Of a stretch of 64,000 nt of DNA, positions 47,338-56,900 are shown one piece after another. Under the pieces are notes generated by a model. That model made no database searches and was not told where the DNA came from. It saw only the letters and a program-made list of their open reading frames with translations. The DNA is taken from positions 1 to 64,000 of the forward strand of contig CADACE010000023.1 of the NCBI GenBank assembly GCA_902786265.1. The letters are read 5' to 3'. The first letter of the stretch is position 1. The number at the start of each line of letters is the position of its first letter. A program made the position numbers and the translations under genes. The stretch comes from an uncultured Chloroflexota bacterium (lineage in GTDB: Bacteria; Chloroflexota; Anaerolineae; Anaerolineales; Anaerolineaceae).

Positions 47338-48153
47338 CTATTTCGCTGTCTCAGCTCCGGCCATCTGTTTGTCATATAGGATGGCATCGATCGCGTCGAT
47401 CTTCCTTTGCAGGACTGCCGCTTTTTCTTCAGGCATCTGCTCTTCCTTCAGCAGCCGGTTCAGGCGTCTCCGGATCTTCAGGAGCGTTTCCGCGCTTTTG
47501 TCCGTGTAAAGCTCTCCCTCGGAATCCCGTTCCTTCAGCGCTTCAGCCAGGTCGATCCGTTTCAGCGCCTCCGGATCCGCGACGAATTCTGCAAGGAATG
47601 CCTTTTCCTCAACGGGCTTCTGGAGAGTCTCAGTCCGTACCTGCCTGTCCGTGCTGATCTCCGCGTCGGAATAACAGCCGGAAAGCCGTGCCGGGAAAGC
47701 CCGCCGAAGAGCAAGGGCCTCCGCGCATTTCGCGATCATGATGTCCGGCATGCTTGTCCAGTAAGCTGTCCCCTGGTTGTAGGAGTCATACCTGGCAACG
47801 GCAAACAGCGGCTGGGAGAAATCGATGCGTATGACGCCGACCTTGCAGGCTGCCGGCGGTGTTTTTTCAAGCCAGACGTCCTTCCACACGCCGTCATTTC
47901 CGCACCACATGGCCGGAGTCTGCCCGGCGTATTTTCCGGACCGTTCCGCGACGATGCGGAGCCCGTCGATCGTGCACAGCACCTCCATACGGGATCCTTC
48001 CTTCTTTACCGCGTAGATCTGACGGCAGAAAGGATCCAGTTCCAGGCGTTCCGCCTGCTCGACAAAGGTTTCGAATTCATTGTCATCCAGCTGGGCATAT
48101 TCCATCCTCAGCCGGGAAACCTGTTTTTCGGAAAATGTAAATTTCTCGTCCAT
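47338..48153 (-). CDS. bet: RecT/Bet-family single-strand annealing recombinase
   Basis: The 271-aa protein resembles phage Bet/RecT: L-D-P-F-C-R-Q-I-Y-A-V (about residues 37-47), L-C-T-I-D-G-L-R (about 60-67) and a C-terminal A-L-R-R-A-F-P (about 142-148). It anneals complementary single strands and usually works with a 5' exonuclease, which is not obvious here; the upstream helicase may help instead. ATG 48153 follows GGAGGGAA. It is the last gene of a four-gene minus-strand operon starting at 51820. Confidence 0.85.
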   Translation of the reverse strand: MDEKFTFSEKQVSRLRMEYAQLDDNEFETFVEQAERLELDPFCRQIYAVKKEGSRMEVLCTIDGLRIVAERSGKYAGQTPAMWCGNDGVWKDVWLEKTPPAACKVGVIRIDFSQPLFAVARYDSYNQGTAYWTSMPDIMIAKCAEALALRRAFPARLSGCYSDAEISTDRQVRTETLQKPVEEKAFLAEFVADPEALKRIDLAEALKERDSEGELYTDKSAETLLKIRRRLNRLLKEEQMPEEKAAVLQRKIDAIDAILYDKQMAGAETAK

Positions 48154-48172
48154 GGTTGTTCCCTCCATGTAT

Positions 48173-50248
48173 TCAGTTTACATTTTCCCGGTAAAGCTGA
48201 ACCAGACTTTGATCATCCGCCGGCTCGAAAAGGTAGGTTGTTTTCCGGGACGCCGCGATGTTGTGCCGGAACAGCATCATTTTATAGCCAAGGCGCTCCG
48301 TCCAGTCGAAGTACCAGTATCTGTCGGGGATGCTGATCCCGGAGTCTTCATTCGGATCCATCAGGTCTTCATAGGTATCCGCAATGATCACATTCTCGAA
48401 AGTCAGGCATCCGAGCCTGAGGAAAGTGCATATTCGGATGCCGTCGTCCAGAAGATAGTCAAAATAGGACTGCGTGTCATCCACGATGACCGACTTTATC
48501 CCGCAGCTTTCAAGGATCTCCTTGATATCCTCTGCCTCATCTTCATCGGCCGTGACGATCACATTGTCCTTCGGATTGCTGAAACTCCGGACAATCCCGC
48601 AGAGCTTCTCCTCAAATTCAATATTGTCGGCGGGATCGCAGCTGTCAACCTGGACGATCTCGATGCCGTTAATGTCGTTCCGCAGCTTTGTCATCCCGGG
48701 AATGAGCTGCGGACAGGCGAACTTCAGTTTTTCCGCGTCCAGCCGCATGTTTTTCAGCCCGTAAAACAGATTCTCCTCGGAACAAGCCGGATTCGTGAGG
48801 TCACGCATGCAGTGGAGATAATAATCCTGCATTACGTCAACGGAATATGCGCTCAGCGGGGATTTTCCGATGATCCCAAGGAAGTCCAGTTTCTGCCAGT
48901 TCAGGAAATGGACATCGTCCGCGAGGATCAGCCCGTACGGCTTGTAGCTTCTCTTCTTGATGGCCGGCATCAGCTTTGAAATCGCGTATCCGACCGTGTA
49001 AAGTTTCCGTTCCTCCATGAGGCTGATGAATTTTTCGAATACCTCCCAGACCTTCTCCCGCTGGTCCTCCGTGATATTCACGCATTCCAGCCTCGGTGTT
49101 TTCATGTATTCCGATTCAGAGAATACGCCGTAGTTTTCAGCGACATACTCAAAATCGTGCATCAGGTCCCATGATTCAAGATCAAGATCCTCAAAGCTTT
49201 CAGCGGCGTCAATGAACATGTCCAGCAGGTCGTCGTCATCGTTTATCTCCCCGACCCGGAAATCAAAGCCCCAGCGTTTTCCGCAGTCTTCCATGAGATG
49301 GTTCATCAGGCCGGCATAGTCGAATATATCCGTACGCTTCAGCTGTTTCGGATCGGCCACGATGCTGATATAGGATCTCATGTCGGCAAGATAATCGGGG
49401 TTCGATACCAGGAAGAGGATCCTGTCGGAACCGGAAATGAAATCATCCGCGTTGTTTATCGTTCCGATCAACTCAACGGTCTTGCCGGATCCGAAAGGAC
49501 CCGCGAGGAAATTGAACTTTCCGGTTCCTCCCTTGAGATGGGGGAAGTTGGTGTCTTTATAGTTTCTTCTGAAGGAATCCCTGATCCCGGCCATTTCCTT
49601 TTCAAAGGCTTCATGCTCTTCCCGGCTCTGTCTGATGATGTTCAGTTCATGAAGCGCCTCTTCGACAGTCATCCCGTCAATGAGATGTCTCAGGAACAGG
49701 GCGCTGTTCGGGGTGAGTTTTTCCTTGTTTGCCTCAAAATCATCAGCGGTTTCCCAGTTCCGGATCATTTCCAGTTCATCCGTACTGGCAAGGCCTTTCA
49801 GCAGCATGCGGTTGTGGAATCTGCGGAACAGGCCTCTTCTGCTGTCCGTGTATGCGGGCTCAGGGTCCTTTTCAGGGGTGGCAGCAGACGGTTCTTCCGG
49901 GAACAGTTCCGGCATGGCCTCTTCGATCGGTGTATAGTCGGAAGGATCCGTGCTCATTCCGCTGACCGCCTTTTTGTTTTTCTCCGCCCAGTCGTAGATC
50001 ACATCATGCGGACCGACCAGGAGCAGCACATAGGTCCCGCCCGCGATCTTATTCATCAGGATGCGGTAGCGCCGGTCTGCCCTGAGTGAATATATGCCGG
50101 CGTATGCGGGAAGTTTTTCGGGATGCCGGCTTTTCATAAGCCTGGAATCACGGAATTCAGCCAGTGCTTCCCGGATGTTCCCGCGGAATACTTCGGGAAG
50201 ATCGTTGTAGGAATCCAGAAAACTGTCGCGGACATATACCTTATTCAT
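48173..50248 (-). CDS. RelE-like domain fused to superfamily 1 helicase/ATPase
   Basis: The 691-aa protein starts with a RelE/ParE-like fold (about residues 1-95; A-D-R-R-Y-R-I-L and V-G-P-H-D-V-I-Y-D-W are typical). A P-loop G-P-F-G-S-G-K-T lies near 246-253 and a Walker B-like L-I-L-A-D-D near 440. Later helicase-like segments include V-I-V-T-A-D-E-D-E. It could unwind DNA or RNA while the RelE part binds RNA or the ribosome, or serves only as a docking domain. ATG 50248 has GGAGG upstream and overlaps the previous stop by 8 bp. RecT follows 19 bp after its stop, so a recombination role is likely. No antitoxin gene is beside it. Confidence 0.72.
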   Translation of the reverse strand: MNKVYVRDSFLDSYNDLPEVFRGNIREALAEFRDSRLMKSRHPEKLPAYAGIYSLRADRRYRILMNKIAGGTYVLLLVGPHDVIYDWAEKNKKAVSGMSTDPSDYTPIEEAMPELFPEEPSAATPEKDPEPAYTDSRRGLFRRFHNRMLLKGLASTDELEMIRNWETADDFEANKEKLTPNSALFLRHLIDGMTVEEALHELNIIRQSREEHEAFEKEMAGIRDSFRRNYKDTNFPHLKGGTGKFNFLAGPFGSGKTVELIGTINNADDFISGSDRILFLVSNPDYLADMRSYISIVADPKQLKRTDIFDYAGLMNHLMEDCGKRWGFDFRVGEINDDDDLLDMFIDAAESFEDLDLESWDLMHDFEYVAENYGVFSESEYMKTPRLECVNITEDQREKVWEVFEKFISLMEERKLYTVGYAISKLMPAIKKRSYKPYGLILADDVHFLNWQKLDFLGIIGKSPLSAYSVDVMQDYYLHCMRDLTNPACSEENLFYGLKNMRLDAEKLKFACPQLIPGMTKLRNDINGIEIVQVDSCDPADNIEFEEKLCGIVRSFSNPKDNVIVTADEDEAEDIKEILESCGIKSVIVDDTQSYFDYLLDDGIRICTFLRLGCLTFENVIIADTYEDLMDPNEDSGISIPDRYWYFDWTERLGYKMMLFRHNIAASRKTTYLFEPADDQSLVQLYRENVN

Positions 50249-51188
50249 TGTCAGCCTCCATTTCCCGGAAACATTCCACGAGTTCACGCGGGTTGTCAAC
50301 GATCACATATTTGAATCCCCGTTCAAGGAAATACCCTTTGCTGTATTTCTGGCGTCCGTGAAGATAGGCTGCGCCTTCGTCCATCCAGACGAAAAGGGCT
50401 TCGCCTCCTACCTTATTCTGTTCCTTGATCCCGCGGAAATTCGGGACCGGAGGCCTGATGCCGGCTTTCCGTATCACTTTCGCTGCGGCAAGAGCCTGTT
50501 TGTCATATTGAAGTTCCGATATGATCTTTTCCCAGTCAGGATTTTCAACTTTATCCTTATGCTTTTCGTCGTATGGGGCGAGTTTGATATGTCCGGAAGG
50601 TTTCTCATCCTCCTGTTTGTTCATCATGACCTTCAGCCACATTTCTTCAGAGTTATTGAGAAATTCATGTCCCTTTTTTCGGCCCGGGAGATCATCGAAG
50701 ACGGGATTCTGAGAACGGACGCTGCCGGTTTGCTTTACCTTGTCATCAGCTTCAGGATCTGTTTCAGTTTCCTTTTCCGGTTCCGGTTCTTCAGACGGTG
50801 GAGTCTGGACGGCTTCAGGCTGCGGGGTTTTTATCTCCGGTTCAGTTTCTTCCGTTTCCGCGTATGCGATGCTCATTTCGCAGGGGGTGATGCCGTATGC
50901 GACACATATGGCTCGGCAGGCCAGCGCGTATTCGCGTTCATCATATCCGGCAGGGATCCGCAGCCCGTTCGACAGCGGAATGGCCTCCCCCGTATATTCT
51001 TTACCGCAGACGATTGTCTTGTCCGTTTCCGGGATTAATGTTCCGGAAATCACGGAACCATCCGGATCCGCTGCCATGAAAAGATCTTCAAGCAGTTCAT
51101 GGACAAGATCCAGCCAGCTCCCTACGCGGTGAAGGCGTCGGTTAAGGGTGAAGGCTTCCGGTTTCTTTTCAGTGAAATACTGGTTCAT
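50241..51188 (-). CDS. 315-aa protein of unknown function in the RecT operon
   Basis: The N-terminal part (about residues 1-110) is globular. An acidic Glu/Pro/Thr-rich linker (about 115-150) and a helical C-terminal domain (about 165-315) follow, ending in F-R-E-M-E-A-D-N-E. No catalytic motif was recognised. GGAGGAAA precedes ATG 51188, and its end overlaps the helicase start by 8 bp, so the two proteins are made together. A linker between two domains suggests a bridging or loader role, but that is inference. Confidence 0.5.
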   Translation of the reverse strand: MNQYFTEKKPEAFTLNRRLHRVGSWLDLVHELLEDLFMAADPDGSVISGTLIPETDKTIVCGKEYTGEAIPLSNGLRIPAGYDEREYALACRAICVAYGITPCEMSIAYAETEETEPEIKTPQPEAVQTPPSEEPEPEKETETDPEADDKVKQTGSVRSQNPVFDDLPGRKKGHEFLNNSEEMWLKVMMNKQEDEKPSGHIKLAPYDEKHKDKVENPDWEKIISELQYDKQALAAAKVIRKAGIRPPVPNFRGIKEQNKVGGEALFVWMDEGAAYLHGRQKYSKGYFLERGFKYVIVDNPRELVECFREMEADNE

Positions 51189-51220
51189 GTTTTTCCTCCG
51201 TTGACGTATTTGTACTCTTT

Positions 51221-51820
51221 TTATACAAAAGGCACGAACTGCGCGTCAATGGTGCTGCCGATGAATGCCCTGATTTTTTCATTGGTTTCATCTCCTGTCA
51301 GCAGTTTCAGGGCGGGAAAATACAGCTCCCCGTACAGGGCTTCCGCGAATGCCGCGGCTGTGATCACGGCTGGATCCGCGGAACCGGCCTGAAGTTCTGT
51401 TTTGATGTTTATAAACAGCCTGTCATGTTCGGTGAACTCCATGTTTACGGATTCCTCCGGATCCAGTACGACTTCAAAGGAAAAAGGCAGCTGGACCTGT
51501 ACGGATCCTTCCACGATGAGCTCGTCATAGAATCTCCCGTGTCCGCGGTCAAAAAGATGGTCCCCTGAGCTTTGTTCCGCTATCCCGCAAAGGTACTGTT
51601 TCAGTGTTTTCACGCTGCATCCGAAAAGCGGATAGAGCACTTTGTAAAATCTGCTCCTGCTGATCTCCCCGATAAGGCTGATGAGCCCCTGCAGGATCTG
51701 CATGGATTCATGCATCGAATCCTCACGGATGCATTTGACGAAACGTTCCGAAAAATTCTCCGAAAGCCTTACCCCGCCGGGGATCTGTTCAAGCCTGATA
51801 TAAAGTTTTTCTTCGTCCAT
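51221..51820 (-). CDS. 199-aa protein of unknown function, first gene of the RecT operon
   Basis: The protein is a mixed alpha/beta, mostly soluble polypeptide with no known motif. ATG 51820 follows GGAGGAAT. It lies 32 bp ahead of the next operon gene and is divergent from the sortase gene (51912). No further function can be inferred. Confidence 0.5.
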   Translation of the reverse strand: MDEEKLYIRLEQIPGGVRLSENFSERFVKCIREDSMHESMQILQGLISLIGEISRSRFYKVLYPLFGCSVKTLKQYLCGIAEQSSGDHLFDRGHGRFYDELIVEGSVQVQLPFSFEVVLDPEESVNMEFTEHDRLFINIKTELQAGSADPAVITAAAFAEALYGELYFPALKLLTGDETNEKIRAFIGSTIDAQFVPFV

Positions 51821-51911
51821 ATTCCTCCGTTATAACGGAATCGTACAGCAGAACAGCCTTTTTGAACCGCCCTTTGTAATATTTTACTGAATATGTCCCA
51901 AAGGAGAATAT

Positions 51912-52730
51912 ATGAAGACAAATATACTGTTCCTGCTGATTTTTCTCCTGTCTGTCTGCGGCAGCATAATCGTCGGGAGAAAACTGTTTTCCGCGCTGAG
52001 CGAATACAAAGCCGGAGAGGAAATATATGAGGAAATTTCAAGAATTGCCTATGAACCAATCACTTCAGAGACTGCAGAATCCACAAATCCTGAGATAACA
52101 GAAATTGCCCTCTCACCTGAACCGGAAGGGAAAACCCCATCTACGGAAAAGAAAAGCAACTCGATTGACTTTGAACGTCTGGCAGAGATATCCCCGGATA
52201 TCAGGGGATGGATCCGGCTTGAAGGAACGAAGGTGGACTATCCGGTAATGCAGAGCAAAGACAACGATTATTATCTCAGCCGGGCAGTCAACGGAACCTG
52301 GAACAAGGTCGGAACCCCGTTTATGGATTTCCGGAACAGCGGTGATTTCTCAGACCGGATCACTGTCATTTACGGGCATTATATGGGCGACGGCTCCATG
52401 TTCACGGACATTCATAACTATAAGAGCCAGAAGTTTTACAACGAACATCCATATATAGATCTTTACACCCCTGACGGCAGTTTCCGGATCCTCCCTGTGG
52501 CGGGAGTATACCAGAATGTCGAATACTGGGATTTCACCTTTGATTACGAATCTGACGAAGCCTTTCTGTATCAGATCAACACATGGAAAGCTTTATCAAC
52601 CTTCAAATCCGATACTGAATATGACGATGATGACCGCTTCGTCGTGCTGACGCTCTGTACCTACGATGTCGAAAACAGCAGGTTTCTCCTTGTCGGGAAA
52701 ATAACGGACCTGGAAGAATTTGTATCTTAA
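51912..52730 (+). CDS. srtB: class B sortase
   Basis: The 272-aa protein has one N-terminal membrane helix (about residues 5-25) and a class B sortase domain. The catalytic His is in V-I-Y-G-H-Y-M (about residue 157), the Cys in L-T-L-C-T-Y-D (about 245), and the Arg follows in N-S-R-F. It cuts a sorting signal and joins the protein to the wall or to a pilus. The likeliest substrate is the LPYTG protein at 10004, although class B enzymes often prefer NPQTN-type signals. CAAAGGAGA precedes ATG 51912. A 43-aa membrane protein gene follows. Confidence 0.88.
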   Translation: MKTNILFLLIFLLSVCGSIIVGRKLFSALSEYKAGEEIYEEISRIAYEPITSETAESTNPEITEIALSPEPEGKTPSTEKKSNSIDFERLAEISPDIRGWIRLEGTKVDYPVMQSKDNDYYLSRAVNGTWNKVGTPFMDFRNSGDFSDRITVIYGHYMGDGSMFTDIHNYKSQKFYNEHPYIDLYTPDGSFRILPVAGVYQNVEYWDFTFDYESDEAFLYQINTWKALSTFKSDTEYDDDDRFVVLTLCTYDVENSRFLLVGKITDLEEFVS

Positions 52731-52746
52731 CCACAGGAGGAATAAA

Positions 52747-52878
52747 ATGAAAACATTTCTGATTATTTTCATCGTTTGGCTTGTAATGTTCCTGTTCGCC
52801 TGGGCTCTCGTTCACGGAGCGAAACTGCAAAGAGAACGACTCGGAATTATTGAGGATGATATTCCGGATCTTTCCTGA
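52747..52878 (+). CDS. 43-aa single-helix membrane protein
   Basis: AGGAGG lies 8 nt before ATG 52747, an excellent ribosome site. The peptide has one hydrophobic helix (about residues 3-24), then a basic-to-acidic tail (A-K-L-Q-R-E-R ... I-E-D-D-I-P-D). It lies 16 bp after the sortase stop and ahead of a strong hairpin, so it is co-transcribed with srtB. It could assist sortase or pilus assembly; no family is known. Confidence 0.6.
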   Translation: MKTFLIIFIVWLVMFLFAWALVHGAKLQRERLGIIEDDIPDLS

Positions 52879-52888
52879 TACAATATCA

Positions 52889-52921
52889 ATCCCCCCAAGA
52901 GTATTTTTTTCTTGGGGGGAT
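52889..52921. terminator. strong bidirectional hairpin after the sortase operon
   Basis: CCCCCCAAG (52891-52899) pairs perfectly with CTTGGGGGG (52911-52919), extendable by AAT/ATT. It lies between the convergent 43-aa gene (ends 52878) and the gene ending at 52955. The T-run lies inside the loop, and TTTTT comes later (52929), so it may work as a stable 3' end in both directions. Confidence 0.65.
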
Positions 52922-52954
52922 TCACTCGTTTTTACCTTTTCAATATTTTTTATA

Positions 52955-53719
52955 TCATAAATTCTTGTTCAAACTATCATAATATTTTCGATAATCTTGA
53001 GATAATGATCTCTCGCTGAAATTTTTACCTTTTGACTGCTTTTCAATAATTTGTGCAAGATGGTTAACAGTGTTATCATCCCAGCCTAGTTTATTAGCGG
53101 ACGATTTTACATCTTTAATAAACTTTTCTTTTGGAAAAGCAATTCTATTTGATGTGGCTAAATAACCAAGCATATACATTTCAATGGCATCAGCCCATTT
53201 CTTTTCTTTCTTTAGTAATTTAGCTTGTTCAAAACGAATAGACTCTAATGAAGCTGCCTTCTTCATAAGCAGATGATTTAAATAAGACCATGCTTTATTG
53301 TTTTGGCCTGCTTTACAATAATACTTGACCAAATCCATACATTGTGAGGTTCTGCATGGTGGATCAGACTCAATAAATGCAAATTCTAATTCTTTGATAA
53401 CAGCATCTAAATCATTATTGTTTTTATATCTTTCTTGTGCTGCATTCACACGCTCCAATAATGCATTTTGATAATTTAATGAATCTAAGCTATCTCTGTA
53501 ACCTTCTATATTTTTCTCATACATTTCCTTTTCAATTTTATTTCGAAATTTTGGTTTAGGAACAGATAATTTTTTTACAGTTGGTTGAGTCGCAGATGAT
53601 TTCGGCACATATGGTTTTACAATGTATGGATTTGTTGCATCTGGTTGCTCTGCATTTTTATCATCCAACTTCTTTTCAGGTATATTTTTATCTTTTTTAA
53701 ATAAATCAAACAATCCCAT
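52955..53719 (-). CDS. 254-aa TPR-like helical protein
   Basis: After a charged Lys/Pro-rich N-terminus (about residues 1-60, opening M-G-L-F-D-L-F-K-K-D-K) the protein has paired helices (about 65-200), including A-W-S-Y-L-N and A-I-E-M-Y-M-L-G-Y-L. These suggest degenerate tetratricopeptide repeats. It has no signal peptide. The gene is AT-rich compared with its GC-rich neighbours, a hint of later acquisition. AAGAGGGGA precedes ATG 53719. Function unknown; TPR-like proteins bind partner proteins. Confidence 0.5.
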   Translation of the reverse strand: MGLFDLFKKDKNIPEKKLDDKNAEQPDATNPYIVKPYVPKSSATQPTVKKLSVPKPKFRNKIEKEMYEKNIEGYRDSLDSLNYQNALLERVNAAQERYKNNNDLDAVIKELEFAFIESDPPCRTSQCMDLVKYYCKAGQNNKAWSYLNHLLMKKAASLESIRFEQAKLLKKEKKWADAIEMYMLGYLATSNRIAFPKEKFIKDVKSSANKLGWDDNTVNHLAQIIEKQSKGKNFSERSLSQDYRKYYDSLNKNL

Positions 53720-53885
53720 TTTTCCCCTCTTATCCTACCTTTTACCGTAAGAATAATCAACACAGATTATTGGATAAATAATTAATAATTATCGTTCGCT
53801 TTTATTATACCTTTATAGTGATTGTCATAATAAATGAGCTGCACTTGAAAAAAATAATAGTGCAGGAATGATATAAAACGATGTG

Positions 53886-53912
53886 AAAAAGGCTGCCCAG
53901 GGACAGCCTTTT
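53886..53912 (-). terminator. intrinsic terminator of the 1258-aa gene
   Basis: AAAAAGGCTG (53886-53895) pairs with CAGCCTTTT (53904-53912). Read on the minus strand the stem is followed by TTTTTCACA, 12 bp after the stop of the long surface-protein gene. Confidence 0.8.
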
Positions 53913-53923
53913 CTGATATTTGT

Positions 53924-56900
53924 CTATTCTTCGATGTCAAGCTTTTCGACTTTTCCGAACCGGGTATATCCGCTGACATATTTCTGGCTCATCAAAGCTG
54001 CTGTATCATACAGGTTTTTCGGCAGCTTGCAGCGTTCCACATTCTCCGGATCAGATGGATCATGAATAAGAATCGCGGTATCCGATTCAAGTTCAAGAAT
54101 GCCTGAGAAGCGTTTCTTTCTGCTTCCTATTCCCAGCGCTGCGCCGGAACCAAGAACGCCCGCGCCCAGGACTCCCATCCCGATCTTCACAGGGAGCGAA
54201 GTGTTCCGGATCCTGCCGAGCAGTGAAGTATCTTCTTCCAATACAGCAAGCAGCTTCCGTTCCGGCCCGTAGTAATAGCCGCTGACCTTATCCCCGTCCT
54301 TCAGCCCTTCGGAAATCAGGACAGTCCTGTCCCCGACCAGGTTGTGCATCCCGCCGAGGAGCAGATGATACCAGTCCTTTTTCTCAGGAACCTGGATCTG
54401 TTCGGAGGTTATCTCCTCGATCTTCCCTTCCATGTAGCCGCCCAGGTCCTCCGCTTCAGCGACAGTCAGCGCGATGACATTCCGTGTGCTGATATCGGCG
54501 AATCCAGCGATCCTGGAACCGTCTTTCACATCCCCGCTGACATATGCCGTGCCTGTGATAAACCAGACAGCCCCATCCATGCTGAGCCTGCGGATCCCGT
54601 CAATATCAGTGGCGGAAACGGATTCAGCAATTCCGCTGAAGGATTCAATATCGTCAAGGTCAAGCTCCGGGGAAATAACCTGAAGGGAGACCATCTCTTT
54701 GCCGGGCCTCATGACACCCGCGGCGATCATGCCGGGAGCAAAACCTGAGAGATCAATACCTGCTGCTTTCCGGACGCGTCCCCGTACTGTCAGCGTATGG
54801 TTCTGCGGATCAACCTTTTCGATCACGCCGGAAAAAGCCGAGCCGGATGTTTCCATGAGTCCGATGCCGTACGTGGCCGCCACCCATGCCGTATTTCCGA
54901 AACGGATGCCCGAAAGGACCGTATCCGGCTCAAGACCCGCCTCAGCGTCGTTGAGCAGCGTATCCGATGTCAGGGCGATCTCAGTTCCGCCGACAGTCAC
55001 AATATAGGAACCGTCTGTCTGCATGTCGCTGATGGCTTCAATGACCCCGGAGAAGCTTTCCGGCTTTCCGTAGACAGCTTCCTCACGGACGGCGACCGAC
55101 AGGATCTTCCCGTTCCGGACGGTAGCGATGACAAAATCGCCCTCATTCAGGTTCTGGATGACCGATTCAGACGTGTAAATATAACTGAACCCGCCGATCA
55201 GCATCCTTCCGCTGCCGTTTTCATCAGGAATGCTGATGGAGCCGACTTTCCCGAAGACAGTCTGAAGATCATCCATGGAGTCCGGATAGTTTCCCGCCAC
55301 CAGGGAAACAAGCTCGCGTTCCCCGTCTGCATGCTCGATACAGGTGATCAGGCACTTCATGCCGGCAGCGATGTAGCCGGAATGAAAGACATCCTCATCG
55401 ATCCGGTAGGAAACACCGTCCGCTGTGACGGTAAAGCTGCCGGTATAGTCTTTCGCGGAAACATTCTCAATGGACGCGAAGAATGAAACGGGGGTGTCTT
55501 CCTCGGCATTTTCAGGGTAATCCCGGACAGCCAGCAGAGTTCCTCCGTCATGGACCGCGATGACCGGGCTGTCCGGCTCCAGGTTAGAATAAATCAGGGA
55601 AGATTCATCAGCGGTGTAGCGCTGGCCGTCGATCATAACAGCATAACCGGATTTGCTCCGGCTTACCTCCGCTGTGATCGTTCCCACGAATGCGTTGTCG
55701 GGATTCACGTCTTCCGCTTTCGCCTTGATGACCGCCGCGTGAACGATGTCATTTCCGAGAACCGTACCGGCAATGACCGCGCCTTTCTCCAACTTCCCGA
55801 CAGTTTCAGAAACAACCGTATCCGGAAGGAGACGGTAGGTGATCCCGTTCACCAGGATGTATCGTCTGCCGTAGCTGTCCTCTCCGGAAACACGAACGAC
55901 GGTTCCCGCAAAATCCGTCAGATCGTCAGCATCGATGGATGCTTCGGGAATCTCATAGATGGAAATCAGTTCCTCTCCGGTCTGCACGGCCGCGACGATC
56001 ATGTCAGGCTTCACTTCGGATCCCTTATCGGTATTTCCGCTGATGAAATGGTATTTCCCGTCAATATAAACCGGCGTATTGCCGTTGACGTCGGCTATTC
56101 CGACAGAGGTGACCGTACCCGCGATCCTGTCCTGCGGCAGCGGATCTCCGGCGTTCTGCACAACACGAAGGGCGACTGTCCTGCACTCATAGTCCACGGC
56201 GGCCGCGACAGCGTCTTCTTCGAAAAGGCCCGCAAGCTCATCCGTTGACAGCGTGCCGTCAAAATCATGGATCAGTTCACCGATAACGAGCTCTCCCGTA
56301 TCCCTGAAAATCCCGTTGATATCGCCGTAGAAGTAGGAAAGTCCTTCGCTGCATTCCGCGTGCTTCAGGACCCTGAGCTTCAGCACCTCGTTGTCCGGAA
56401 GCAGCACTTCCATCATGATCAGCGTCCCGATCTCGTAATCTCCTTCCACGATCGTGCTGTCCGTAATGATATATCTCCCGTTCCCGGTATCGATCTCTAC
56501 CCAGCCGTCTCCCATCGCGGTGACGTGGCCTACGATCGTTTCAACCTTTGCCTTTTCCGTATCAGCCCTGTTGACGATCAGTGCCTTCGTGCCGCTTTTC
56601 GAAAAGATCTCCGCGATGCCGGAAACGTAATCGCCGGGCTGGAGCTCGGAAAAATCACAGTTGATCTCCGTGTTCTCCGTAATAAAGATGACTTCGCCTT
56701 CTACGACGATATAATCCGGACCGACCGCTTCAACGATGCCGGCAAATTCGATTTCTCCGATCTTCTCATCACCTTCGACCTCGATATCCGGCAGGGAACG
56801 GGCCGGTTCATCGGTCTTTTTCAGGATCCGGATCTCGATCTCTCCCGTAACGGTATCGTACCTTCCCAGGCCGATAACCTTATCTCCGGTCCTGATGTCA

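Noticed and set aside
49298..50089. 263-aa plus-strand reading frame, with a similar one at 50358-51038
   Set aside because: Antisense to coupled genes with good ribosome sites; typical shadow frames of GC-rich coding DNA.
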